DNA of 64,000 nucleotides from Strigamia acuminata (lineage: Eukaryota > Arthropoda > Chilopoda > Geophilomorpha > Linotaeniidae). The notes beneath the pieces are model-generated. The model worked only from the letters and a program-made list of their open reading frames with translations. It made no database searches and had not been told where the DNA came from. Position numbers and translations under genes: made by a program. Each line of letters starts with the position of its first letter. Within the stretch, counting starts at the first letter, position 1. This document shows, in pieces, positions 41,946 to 53,400 of this stretch. The stretch covers positions 682,001 through 746,000 of the forward strand of contig OX442323.1 of the NCBI GenBank assembly GCA_949358305.1, in the 5' to 3' direction.

Positions 41946-44900
41946 TTACTTAAATGAAAGAAAATAGGCAGAAAAAATATCTAAAGTGTTGACAGCAAAA
42001 ATTTCAACATGTTTATCAATAATTTCAACGTCTTTTAAAGTTAAAAAGTTGGCCTCGGCAAAAAACCAATGTCGCAATTCCACGACATTATAAGGCTGGG
42101 TTTTTTGGCCGTTTTCATCCATTAGGATTACTGTATTGGGGCCCACCAATCTATGTATAATATATACACCTTCAGTCCGTTGGCGTAAACCTGCTGCGAA
42201 TTGTTTATCGGCAGATGAAGGTTGCCGATTGCGCAAAGTTACCCAGTCGCCAGGACGGAAGTCATGGGGGCGCCGTTTTAAATCGAACCATTTTTTGTGT
42301 CGAATTTGGGACTCGCGCAAGTTGTTAATCGCGCTTTCTCGCATTCTACGCATATGTTCGTGCAAATTTTCAGCTTCCACGGGCGGCAACGGTTCTCCGT
42401 CATCCGTGTCGCTATCCAGGTCGCCCGGAAATCGAGCTTCCTGGCCTATTACCATTTTAAAGGGTGAATACTTTAAAGAAATTTGATACGCTGAATTAAT
42501 CGCGAGCACGAAATAGCCAATGTTGACGTCCCATCTAGTATGGTCATCATCAATATATGCTAATATACAGTTCTTTAATGATTGGTTAAGCCTTTCCGCA
42601 ATATTACCTTGCGGGTGATATGCGGCGGTATATCTATTTATTGCGCCAAGTTGCTGGATTTGGCTACGAAATTCTGGTGAGCGAAAAGCAGGCGCATTAT
42701 CGCTGATAATTATTTTGGGAAAACCCCATCTTTTGCAGAATTTCTGAATTTGTTTCACCGTAGTGGCTATATTTGAGTTTTCGGTTAGACGTACGTCTAA
42801 CCATCGGCTAGCAGAGTCGACCATCACAAAGGCATAGCAATGTCCCTCTGTGGATCGAGGTTTCTTGCCGTAATAGTCGATGTAGATAGCAGAGAAAAGA
42901 TGGCGCGATCTGGACATTATCATTTTTCCATATGGGAGCCTGTTAAGGGGTTTAGCTCTTTGACACGCTTCGCAAACCTGTATCCATGTTCGAATATCTT
43001 CGCGCATTTTTGGCCAAAATACGCGCGATTTAATGCGATGGAGTGTTCGTTCTTGCCCCATATGTCCAACTACGGGAGGATAGTGCATTGCGCGGAAATA
43101 TCTTTCTCTGAGTTCAAATGGGAGATATATTTGGCGCCTCTTTCTAATTTCATTAATATGGACAGGAGGGAAGCGACATAACATCTCTTTATACATGCCG
43201 AAATCTTGCGCGTCAGCCACAATTTTGGCAGCCTCATCTGGATCAAGTGGTAACATTTGGGCAGTTAAATAAAATATCAACTCACGCGACCAGGGATCCT
43301 GTCTTTGCGCAGCAATGATTTCAGCAGCAGTAGGCAACAGCTCGAACGGAGGATGTTCGATTGGTGGATCGTGCTCCAATTCGGCTTGCTTCTCTGCTTC
43401 AGTCCTCGAATCCTCAATTACTGTCCTTTCCCGTCGCGGACGCAATCTCGACGGAGTTCTTCGCGCTGATGTTGGAGGCGCATAATAACTCCTTGTCGGT
43501 GGCGACATATCACGAATGGGTCCAAAACTGTCTTCAGATGATGTAGAGTCAGAATCCGGGTCCGAAGTATATCCCTCTGGCCTCTGCTGTCCTGATGGTC
43601 CCGCCGCATCGTCATACATCACTGGTTCAGAATGTTGACGCGGAGAAATAACAGGAAAATCAGTGATAGGAATTGAAGGAGTTGGGGAAGGAGTTGGTAA
43701 ATTTGGAATTTCAGGAGAAGGTTTAGTAGTAGGCCTTCGGTGGCTATCAGGTTGAATTATTGGTGCGGGGACTCCAGTGATTCGACGGAAATTTCGTCGT
43801 ATTTTATCCACCAAAGTTCCAGGTGTCGGCAATTGTGATGGTGCCGAAGCAGTCTTTTTTCTAAAACTAGACGGATTTATTGGCGCAGGAATTCTGGTTG
43901 GAATAATTGCCGAAGGAGGAATGGAACTAGGAATAGGAGTGGATATTGGAGTTGCAGGAGGGGTAGGAATAGGTAAGGGTGGTGGAATTAAAACTGATTT
44001 AGGTTTGGGTTTCACCACATGGGAAGGAATAGCGGATTTACGTCGCACTGCCTTCAACCTTCCTACTTGCTGGGATTTCAATAACTTTGGAAATGTCCAC
44101 TTTTTAATAGTTCCCGCATACCTGGGTGGTAGCCATGGTGGTGTTTTAGGAATCAAAGATGGATCCTTTAATCTAGCCCGAGTTCGTGTGGCTATTGCTC
44201 GTTTAGCATGAGGAGATAAAATTGGTACAATATCAATTTTACGTGGTCTTCCTCGTTTCTTTATCAGAATTGGGATTAAAGAGCGCTGTCGGCGGGTTCG
44301 TAAAGGCACTGAAACACGAACTGGTGATGAATTAGGAGTTTTTACTTGTGAGGTTGGTTGCGCAACTGGAACTGATGCTTTTGGTGTTGCAGTTGGTTGC
44401 ACAATTGGCGTTAGTGCAACTGGAGGGATTGTAACCGGCGGTGCCCTCGTTGGAGGAGTAGCTACGCCAGTAGAAGATGGAATTTGCGCACCTGAAGTCG
44501 GCGCATTTCCAATCACCTTCCTTTTACCAGTAGGTCGAGGAATAAGAGATTTTTTCTTATTTTTCCTCCTAGTCGGTGAAGATGCTGCAATGAGAGGCAC
44601 TTTTTTAAATTTAGTTTTAAACAACTTTCGAAACTGCAAATTAATGTTTTTTGGCAATTCCTTGATGATATTAAGTGCCGGCCACTCGTTGCAATCATCA
44701 AAATAGGCAAGGTAACACGCCTCGTCGACCTCCGGGCTATCATCCTCATTATCGACTTCAGGCGGGTCGACAGGAGCTCGACTCAGTGCATCCGCTACCT
44801 TATTTTTGCATCCTGAACAGTGCAAAAACGTGAATTTATAATCACTTAACGATAATACCCAACGGGCCAAACGTCCAGTTGGTTCCCTTTGCTGAAATAA

Positions 44901-47591
44901 CCACTTAAGAGATTGATGGTCGCTCTCGAGGTAGAATGGCATCATCTCGAGGTATGCACGAAAGCGTTTGACACCCCAAACCGCGGCCAAACATTCGATT
45001 TCGGTTACTTTATAGTTCTTTTCAGCGCTGTTTAATGCGCGAGAGGCAAATGCGATGGGAATTCTCACACCTTCATCGTTAAGTTGCATTAAAGCAGCAC
45101 CTAATCCAGAATAACTAGCATCGGTCTGCAGTATAAATGGTTTTTTCCAACTGGGAAAACGTCTTTTCAGTGTTGGTATCGCAATCTGGTCTTTCAGATA
45201 TTCGAACGCTAATTGCTGCGCATCCGTCCAAATCCAAGTTGCGTCCTTTTTAAGCAATGGTCGGAAAACTTCGCTAATTTTGGAAAAATTTGCAATGAAT
45301 GATTGGTAATAACCTACCATGCCCTTAAATCGTTGTAATTCGCGCAAACTGGTTGGCGCGGGATAATTTTGAATAGCCACCACTTTCTTTGGATTTGGTG
45401 TAATCTGGCCAGATTCCACGATGTGTCCCAAAACCTCGAGTCTTTTTTGACAAAGCTCAGTTTTGTTGGCGTTCATGGTGAATCCAGCGTTGAACAATTC
45501 CTCTAAAACGAGGCGCAAATGTTGCACGTGTTCCTCGAAAGTTCGGCTAAAAATAATCACGTCATCAATATACACAAATACAAATTTGTAAAGATATTTC
45601 GCAAGAGTCTTATTCATCGCTCGTTGGAGGGTAGCGGGTCCGTTGATAGGTCCGAAAGGCATGCGCACATATTCGAATAAACCTCAATGTGTTATAAAAG
45701 CTAAATACCGTTCGTCACCTTTGCGCACGCCGATCTGATGGAAAGCATCGCGTCCGTCGATTATCGAAAACCAATGCGCACCTCCCAAATAGGCAAAGAT
45801 GTTATCAATGTCCGGAAGTGGGTAAACGTCCGGAATTGTTTGCGCATTAATGGGGCGAAAATCCATAGCAGTTCTCCATTCGCCTGTCTTCTTGGGTACG
45901 ACGACTGGAGCAACGGCGCAATCACTTTGGGATCGCCGAATAATACCTTGCTGCAGCTTTTTGTCGATATATTTATCAATTATCGCCTTTTTCGCAGGGT
46001 TTACCGGGCGCACAGGGACATGAATTGGACGAAAATCCGGTTTCAGGTTCACCTCGTACTCGGTGTTATTACATAAACCAATTTCTTCGCGAAAGATTTG
46101 CGAAATGGGCTGCAATGTTTTGATTAATAGTTTTATCTGTGGCACTGTTAATTGGTTCCACAACTGGTGGTAAATCCAATCTAAATCGGTCGGATCTCCA
46201 CTAGGTTGGTACTGCAAAAAATTAATGTCATTAATGTTCATTTTAGAGTTATTCCCACCATTGTCAGGTTGCGCAATCGAAAAGATGTTGATTTTCGACT
46301 CCTTCTTGGCATTGATGTCTTTAGCACATTGCGCAACGAGTTGTTTGGCAATTGGACGAATAACATTGATTTTTCGTCGTAAACGTCGTAATCGTCGGAA
46401 CTGACTCAAAGTTAATTTACGTGAAATTGTCTTTTTTAAATTGGAGGAAATTTTAGAAGTTTCTTTCCTCTTTGGGGACCAAATATTCGACCATTTGCGT
46501 TGCGCACGATGTCGAACTTGTTTAACTCGATACTGCGCATCGTCATGTGGATACTCGAATATTTCTTGTTGCAAGGGTCTATGCGCCAGGAGGAGGCAGT
46601 TAATTTCACTCACCGGATCCGGTTTCCTTAGTATTTTCGTCGGAACGATCTCACTAATGGCCGCCGGTGGGTTGGATGGATCCTGCGTTTCTTCCGGCGC
46701 AAATGGCAAAACCAGAATTGACTCTGACTTTTTTGCTTCTTCATAAGTCATGAATTTGCGAATCTCATTTGAGCCCACCATGCTCCACTGTTGTCTCGCA
46801 TGGTCGATGTCGATTCCGGCCGCTGTGCAGAAATCACGTCCAAGGAGCATATCCATTTTGGCATCGGGTAAAACCATGCAAATGAATTTTATTATGCCTA
46901 TTGGGGCGCGCAAAGCGAGCTGCATCGATTTGGTGGAATCCACTATGTCACCAGACGCGACCTGCACCCGCTCGTGGAGATTCACAAAGTCCAAACCCAT
47001 TTTTTCGTGTAGTTGTTGGAACACGTCCTCACTCATTACACACGTTTGTGCGCCTGAGTCTAGAAGCGCAGTACAAGCTACATTAGCCCAGGAAATCTTT
47101 ACGCAAAGTGCTTTCTTGCACAAACGATCCCCGCGCGTTATCTCAATGATGGGTTCTTGAGTTTCTTTAAGTTCCTCTGGCGTTAACATTACGAAAGATA
47201 CCTTCATAGGAGAGATCACTTCCTTTGGAGCCTCAGTCGTTGTTGCACTGGAAGTAGACTTAATTATTGGTAAAGTTTTAGTAATTTTACTCACTATTGT
47301 CACTTTCGGGTTTTTCTTCGAAATTACAGGTTGCAAATCTGTTAATTTCGGCAATTCGTCCTTTACAGCTTCAGGAACGGCAGTCTGCAGATCTGACGCC
47401 TTTGTAGCTGAGGTGATGATGGAAAATGATGAAGAAATAACACTACTTACAGGTTTATACTCTGAAAGAGTAATAACAGTAGGAGATGTTGTTGAATTAA
47501 CCTGTGAAGGATCGTCCTCTTTCAAGTTAATTAAAGGTGAAGCGCGTCGTTTGGATTTCAGACGTTTTGCGCGAAGGGCCGGTCGACTCAT
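41946..47591 (-). pseudogene. pol: Element C pol (protease-RT-RNase H-integrase), one in-frame TGA
   Basis: 1,882 codons from ATG 47591, interrupted once by TGA at 45686-45684, inside RT just before the MPFGP motif; the same frame continues directly. Protease: DSGA near residues 178-181, after a Ser/Thr/Lys-rich leader. RT: FRPINAQ, and after the stop the catalytic YIDD. RNase H: TDASYSGLG, TEIECLA, ESDHQSLKWL. A Pro/Ser/Thr-rich linker of about 430 residues, with an AT-hook (KKRGRPRK, near 44238-44270), separates RNase H from integrase. Integrase: HMGQERTLHR with CEACQRAK, then DDE residues in YIDYYGK, SDNAPAF and AERLNQ. Catalytic residues are intact, so the TGA is the only visible break. 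The ATG overlaps the gag stop (ATGA). Confidence 0.92.
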
Positions 47592-49558
47592 TTGCGGCCT
47601 GGTTCCACCGGCTTCCCGAACTTCAGGCCTTCGGAGTTTTCCGGTCTCCTAAATGGCTGGTAACATATGGGGCACAACGGATGCCAAGTTGCTGTATCTA
47701 CCAAATACCACCAATCCTTCGGTGTTTTCCTCCAGGCTGTGCCTTTCTCAGGACATTTGACAGTTAATGGTGGTTTTGGCGCTGGTGGAAACGTGACAAT
47801 TGACGTAGAGCACACATGGTCCTTTGGGACGTCTGCTGGAGGTGTCAGAGTAGCTAAATTTATTTTAATTGTTGCCTTCTGAGCCGCCTCGGCGACTGTG
47901 CTCTTCTTAATTTCAGGTTCAGCATCCGTGTCGCTGCTACTACTACTCGTATCGGGTTCCTGCGCAGGTGGAGATTGTTCTGGTCTCGCCTGCACTGCAG
48001 CTAACTCGATTAAGAATTGTTTTCGATACCTCGCAAAACGTTTGACGTCCTGGGACACGAGAGATTTGACATCATCGTCTCCTTTGGACTTCTCCGCAGC
48101 CTTGAGCACTGTGGGGCGTTGCGCATCACGCAGAGAGGGCATTCGTTGATCAGCCATACCCAGATCTTTGTATTCGTCTGCTCGAATGGTGTCCAGCTGT
48201 AGACGATTGTCGATGTCATTACCTCTTTGGATCGCCTCGTCCAGCGAGTTTACGTTCCATGCGCGCAAGAGATGAACAACTTCGGTTTGCATCATGTTCT
48301 GAGCTTTCTCCCATTGGAGCTCTGGGTCGGTATATCCTGCAACCTGAAGATAATATACAATCTCACTTAAAAATGACATCGTAGACTCTCCATTTCGTTG
48401 CTTTCGCTTGGATAGCTTCACATTGGCCGCTGCCGAATTCATGGCGAAAGCTCGTCGAAATAATATCTCAAAGTCCTCCCATGTTTTTGGTTTTGGTTTT
48501 AGTGATAACCACCATCGCTGCGCTCTTCCACGCGTTGCTTGAATGACAAATACTTTTAAATATTCATCCACCGGGGCCTGCATAGAATACATGTGCGCGT
48601 ACAAATGCGCAAGAAAAAGATTAATGTAATCAAGATCGGCTTTATCTGGATCAAACAAAGGTGGTTTTCCAGGCTTGAAACAATTTTTATCTTTACTTGC
48701 GTGTTGCGCTCTTACTGACGGCAGTGACAACTTTGCCTTGGTGTCGGATCTATCCCGAGGATATCCCATCTTGGAGTATAGCATCGAGCTCATTAAATCT
48801 CGATTTGCTCGTGTTGAATGGTCCAAATGAGCAGATTCCTGTGATGGAGCCTGGGTATAGATCGTTGCCATCGTCGGCATTGGCGGCGTGGTTGTTGTGT
48901 AAACAATTTGCGCAGCCTGCGCGGACATTCTCGTCTGCTGGCCTCGATGTTCAACTTCCCGATGCTGGTGCGGACATGCTGTGGGAAGTCCTAAATCATA
49001 TGGTGCCGAGGTGCCTTTAACTCTTATGGAGCCATGCGAGGATCCACCGTCTAGAGACCGTGCGGTCCCTGTTCGTAGAGAGCGAGGGCCTTGTTGGAAT
49101 ATTTCGCGAATCTCATTTACTAGACCTCGTGTTTGAGCATAGTATTGGTTGCGCAAGTCGGACATCAGCAAACCTTCCGTATTTAATGTGACGGGGTCTA
49201 CTAATGCTCTAGACTGAGTCGAATCGAAAAAAGATGGCGCCGCCAAAAAGTTAGCGGGTGTTGACGTGGCAAAATTTACTTGAGGTTGCGCTCGTGAATT
49301 TGCAACAGCCATTGTCATGATATGATTTGATGGGGCTGGCTGTTGTTGCGCAATACTCACAAGCGTTTCCTGTTGTTCGATACGACTTCTTCGTAATTGG
49401 TCGTGTTGCTGCCACTCTCGAAATTCCCTTTCCTCTTCCCGGCGAACACCACTCCTCCGTTCGGACTGTTGCCATTCCTGCTCCATTTCTAACTCACTGA
49501 AATCAAATGGATCGCGCGTGACGGGACGAATTCCGTCACCTCCCAACTGTCTCGACAT
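47588..49558 (-). CDS. gag: Element C gag polyprotein
   Basis: 656 residues from ATG 49558, 80 nt after the primer-binding site. The N-terminal ~70 residues are Glu/Arg/Gln-rich and probably coiled coil, followed by a Gln/Thr/Ala-rich disordered stretch. The Retrotrans_gag-like capsid core lies about residues 300-440 (motifs KVFVIQATRGRAQRWWLSL, TWEDFEILFRRAF). The C-terminus has no CCHC knuckle but carries scattered Cys residues ending in CPICYQPFRRPE. The stop TGA overlaps the pol ATG by two bases, so pol is in the -1 frame. Termination-reinitiation or frameshifting is possible; I see no canonical slippery heptamer. Confidence 0.92.
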   Translation of the reverse strand: MSRQLGGDGIRPVTRDPFDFSELEMEQEWQQSERRSGVRREEEREFREWQQHDQLRRSRIEQQETLVSIAQQQPAPSNHIMTMAVANSRAQPQVNFATSTPANFLAAPSFFDSTQSRALVDPVTLNTEGLLMSDLRNQYYAQTRGLVNEIREIFQQGPRSLRTGTARSLDGGSSHGSIRVKGTSAPYDLGLPTACPHQHREVEHRGQQTRMSAQAAQIVYTTTTPPMPTMATIYTQAPSQESAHLDHSTRANRDLMSSMLYSKMGYPRDRSDTKAKLSLPSVRAQHASKDKNCFKPGKPPLFDPDKADLDYINLFLAHLYAHMYSMQAPVDEYLKVFVIQATRGRAQRWWLSLKPKPKTWEDFEILFRRAFAMNSAAANVKLSKRKQRNGESTMSFLSEIVYYLQVAGYTDPELQWEKAQNMMQTEVVHLLRAWNVNSLDEAIQRGNDIDNRLQLDTIRADEYKDLGMADQRMPSLRDAQRPTVLKAAEKSKGDDDVKSLVSQDVKRFARYRKQFLIELAAVQARPEQSPPAQEPDTSSSSSDTDAEPEIKKSTVAEAAQKATIKINLATLTPPADVPKDHVCSTSIVTFPPAPKPPLTVKCPEKGTAWRKTPKDWWYLVDTATWHPLCPICYQPFRRPENSEGLKFGKPVEPGRK

Positions 49559-49637
49559 GATGAAGAAAATGTGAAATGATTAAATAAATAACTCAAAAAA
49601 CTAACCTTTTCGCGCGTTTAAGCCTTATAGGTGAGAG

Positions 49638-49658
49638 CGAATCCTGTCAGGCTCGCCA
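49638..49658 (-). promoter_or_regulatory. Element C primer-binding site, tRNA-Arg-like
   Basis: Four bases (AACA) inside the LTR, the minus strand reads TGGCGAGCCTG then ACAGGATTCG. A Drosophila-type tRNA-Arg complement is TGGCGACCGTG then ACAGGATTCG, so 19 of 21 agree, with mismatches in the acceptor stem. Assignment from memory of tRNA sequences. Confidence 0.7.
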
Positions 49659-49662
49659 TGTT

Positions 49663-50334
49663 TGTTACGAATCAACTTAGATGTTTAATTGATTTGATCT
49701 GAATTTACGCGCAAAGTGATGTTAGCGCAAATCAGCGGGCAAAGTTCGTAGATTTACTCTGTTTGTGCCATCGTCATATGCGGATATCGGACGGTGAATA
49801 AACCTAACTCGCTGTAACACACATTATTTATATTCGACGGGCTCAGTCTCACGTTGTGGGTCTTTACGTTTAAAAAGAATGAGTATGCGCAGTGATATTC
49901 GTATGCGGGTGGGCGTAGGATGTCACAGGCATGCGAAGGGATAAAAGGTGGGCAAAAAGAGGCGCTATTAAGTGTTAAATTAGAAGGGGCGCGTGTTAAA
50001 GCGCAAAATAAAGATTGACAAACTCAATTCAATCTAAGAGGTGTTAACTCGTTGAAAGAGGTATGAGAAGTGTGGATTATGGATAAAAGTAGCGACCAGG
50101 TAAACATGAGTCATGTGACCAGGTCGATTGGAGTGGGTGAGGGGGTGGAAGGTATAAAATAAGGTTAATTGTTGGAAATAATAAGATGCGCGCAATGAGG
50201 CTGCGCATATATTTAGAGATGATTCATCAATGTTAGATGAAAAGAAAGATTGGGAAGAAATAAGAAAACTTAAGATTGGGTCAGTCTAAGTTAGAAATGA
50301 ATAAAAAAGAAGGGTGGGTAACCTGCCCGTGACA
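49663..50334 (-). repeat. Element C 5' LTR
   Basis: 672 bp, identical by eye to 35836-36507. Minus-strand TATAAATA near 49831-49824 would place the transcription start roughly 135 bases before the LTR end. ATTAAA near 49685 (minus strand) is a possible polyadenylation signal. Confidence 0.93.
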
Positions 50335-50498
50335 CACTTGTATAAAGAATTGACAATGTTTGAAACCAATAAAAACTACAAAAACACACTTGTAAAAAAC
50401 CCAAAACAACCCCCAGAATGAATTATTTGACTCAAATTAACCCTAAAACGGTCTTGGAGGTCGTGCAGACGACAGAGTCGGATCGGAAGGTTGCTAAA
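50335..50498. repeat. Right arm, copy 2, continuation after element C
   Basis: Matches 2708-2871 of locus 1. Begins with the CACT target duplication of C. Confidence 0.88.
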
Positions 50499-53400
50499 AC
50501 CTGACGCCAAAACTAGCAATGGGACAGCTAGTTAGAAAACAGCTTTTTCATCAATCATGAACGCTGAAAACCTCACCCAGGGGTAGAAAATGATGGAGAG
50601 AACGTTTTCGCCATCTAAAACGGTCTAAAACGGGTCTAAAATGCCTAAACCGGCGCCTGGAACATGGCGCAGTTGTTGAGTCAAATATTGTCAAAAATCA
50701 GTGGAAATTTGTCAAATACTGGCAAAAATCTGCTGAAATTTGTCAAAAATTGCCAAATTTTGGCGCAAGTTACGTGAGGTTTGCGCGCATCCAACTATGA
50801 CGAAAAATCCATGCGTGTGCACGCGCGATTTACTGGCGCGTTGGAAGCGTTAAAATAAATTTTTCCAATATCTAACACAATTTGCACCGAATTATGGCAA
50901 TTTTTGACAAATTTACATGGATTTTTGCCAGTATTTGACAAATTTCCACGGATTTTTGACAATATTTGACAAATTCCAGACAAATTTCAGACAAATTTCA
51001 ATTAATTTTAGAAATTTTATGAGAAATTTCAGCAAATGTTTGAGGATTGAGGAAATCTTCTGAAATTTGTCAAATGTAGGCAAAAATCTTCTGAAATTTG
51101 TCAAATACAGGCAAAAATCTGCTGAAATTTGTCAAAAATTGCCCAAATTCCGTGCAAGTTTTGCAAGTTTTGCGCGCATCAAATCGTATGCGCGCCTATA
51201 CTATTGCACGAGCGCATTGACGCGTGATGAACACCGACCACGTTTACGAAGTGAATTTGAGCTACAAAAGTATCGAGTCGCCATTCTATGATGGAAAAAA
51301 AAAATTAGGTGTAAACAAACAAAATAAAAACTTTAATATACAAGAAACGTACAATTCCACTCAACTTTGTTTCAAATTTTATTTATTGGATCATTGAAAA
51401 TAAACAGTAGTGTTGTGCACTGTACGCTTAAGTGTATACCGGCGATGCGTTGTTTTGTGGTGGGGATTTGCCTCGATAATTGATCTTTTCTCTTTGTTTG
51501 CAATATTTTTTTGGCCTTTTTTGTTGATTTTTCGGTTTGAAATTGTTTTTTTCCGGTGTAATTTGAGTGGTGGAAGGTTGTTGGCGTGTGTTGAGGGTAA
51601 TTTTGGCGGTTTTTGGGTCGGGATTAGTGTTTTCTGCGATTTTTTATCGGTATTTGGGGTTTGATGCAGCGGATAGCGCATGCGAATCGCCGTCGACCGT
51701 AGCATTAGCAATTGCAACCTGCCGCGCTATGCCACACAATGTGCCGCCGCGATAGGCCATCGAATCCGAATGTGTGTGATGCGAAACGCGAGTACGCGCG
51801 CGGAGAACGCGCGGCAATGCTAGCAACAGGAGCGCAACTGCCCAAGAAATTGCTCAACAATAAAAGGCACGTGGAAGCACGTGCCTGAAACAATAGGCAC
51901 TTCAAATAAAGTTATTGTTAAAAAACGGGCTTGAAAACCAACAATTACACAATAATTAAGGGGCAAGAAATGAACTTTGCTGCAATGCAAAGTTCTCAAA
52001 ATACAGAGAAATGAAAGTTACACTTGTATAAAGAATTGACAATGTTTGAAACCAATAAAAACTACAAAAACACACTTGTAAAAAACCCAAAACAACCCCC
52101 AGAATGAATTATTTGACTCAAATTAACCCTAAAACAGTCTTGGAGGTCGTGCAGACGACAGAGTCGGATCGGAAGGTTGCTAAAACCTGACGCCAAAACT
52201 AGCAATGGGACAGCTAGTTAGAAAACAGCTTTTTCATCAATCATGAACGCTGAAAACCTCACCCAGGGGTAGAAAATGATGGAGAGAACGTTTTCGCCAT
52301 CTAAAACGGTCTAAAACGGGTCTAAAATGCCTAAACCGGCGCCTGGAACGTGGCGCAGTTGTTGGGTCAAATATTGTCAAAAATCAGTGGAAATTTGTCA
52401 AATACTGGCAAAAATCTGCTGAAATTTGTCAAAAATTGCCAAATTTTGGCGCAAGTTACGTGAGGTTTGCGCGCATCCAACTATGACGAAAAATCCATGC
52501 GTGTGCACGCGCGATTTACTGGCGCGTTGGAAGCGTTAAAATAAATTTTTCCAATATCTAACACAATTTGCACCGAATTATGGCAATTTTTGACAAATTT
52601 ACATGGATTTTTGCCAGTATTTGACAAATTTCCACGGATTTTTGACAATATTTGACAAATTCTAGACAAATTTCAGACAAATTTCAATTAATTTTAGAAA
52701 TTTTATGAGAAATTTCAGCAAATGTTTGAGGATTGAGGAAATCTTCTGAAATTTGTCAAATATAGGCAAAAATCTTCTGAAATTTGTCAAATACAGGCAA
52801 AAATCTGCTGAAATTTGTCAAAAATTGCCCAAATTCCGTGCAAGTTTTGCAAGTTTTGCGCGCATCAAATCGTATGCGCGCCTATACTATTGCACGAGCG
52901 CATTGACGCGTGATGAACACCGACCACGTTTACGAAGTGAATTCGAGCTACAAAAGTATCGAGTCGCCATTCTATGATGGAAAAAAAAAATTAAGTGTAA
53001 ACAAACAAAATAAAAACTTTAATATACAAGAAACGTACAATTCCACTCAACTTTGTTTCAAATTTTATTTATTGGATCATTGAAAATAAACAGTAGTGTT
53101 GTGCACTGTACGCTTAAGTGTATACCGGCGATGCGTTGTTTTGTGGTGGGGATTTGCCTCGATAATTGATCTTTTCTCTTTGTTTGCAATATTTTTTTGG
53201 CCTTTTTTGTTGATTTTTCGGTTTGAAATTGTTTTTTTCCGGTGTAATTTAAGTGGTGGAAGGTTGTTGGCGTGTGTTGAGGGTAATTTTGGCGGTTTTT
53301 GGGTCGGGATTAGTGTTTTCTGCGATTTTTTATTGGTATTTGGGGTTTGATGCAGCGGATAGCGCATGCGAATCGCCGTCGACCGTAGCATTAGCAATTG

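Larger units (their letters stand above)
35836..50334 (-). mobile_element. Element C: Ty3/gypsy LTR retrotransposon with a third gene, minus strand
   Basis: 14,499 bp between CACT duplications (35832-35835, 50335-50338). Its 672-bp LTRs look identical by eye, implying very recent insertion. Read on the minus strand: LTR, tRNA-Arg-like PBS, gag, pol, a poly(A) tract, third gene, a 1.9-kb hairpin-rich tail, polypurine tract, LTR. Pol order is Ty3/gypsy. tRNA-Arg priming is known in the 412/mdg1 group; membership there is only suggested. The word GCGCA/TGCGC is conspicuously frequent throughout. One in-frame stop lies in RT. Confidence 0.95.

Noticed and set aside
43777-44211. Gly-rich plus-strand open frame opposite pol of element C
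   Set aside because: Antisense shadow of the proline-rich pol linker.
49638-49658. A tRNA gene suggested by the GGATTCG-type sequence
   Set aside because: Only the 3' tRNA complement is present next to the LTR; there is no cloverleaf. It is a primer-binding site.
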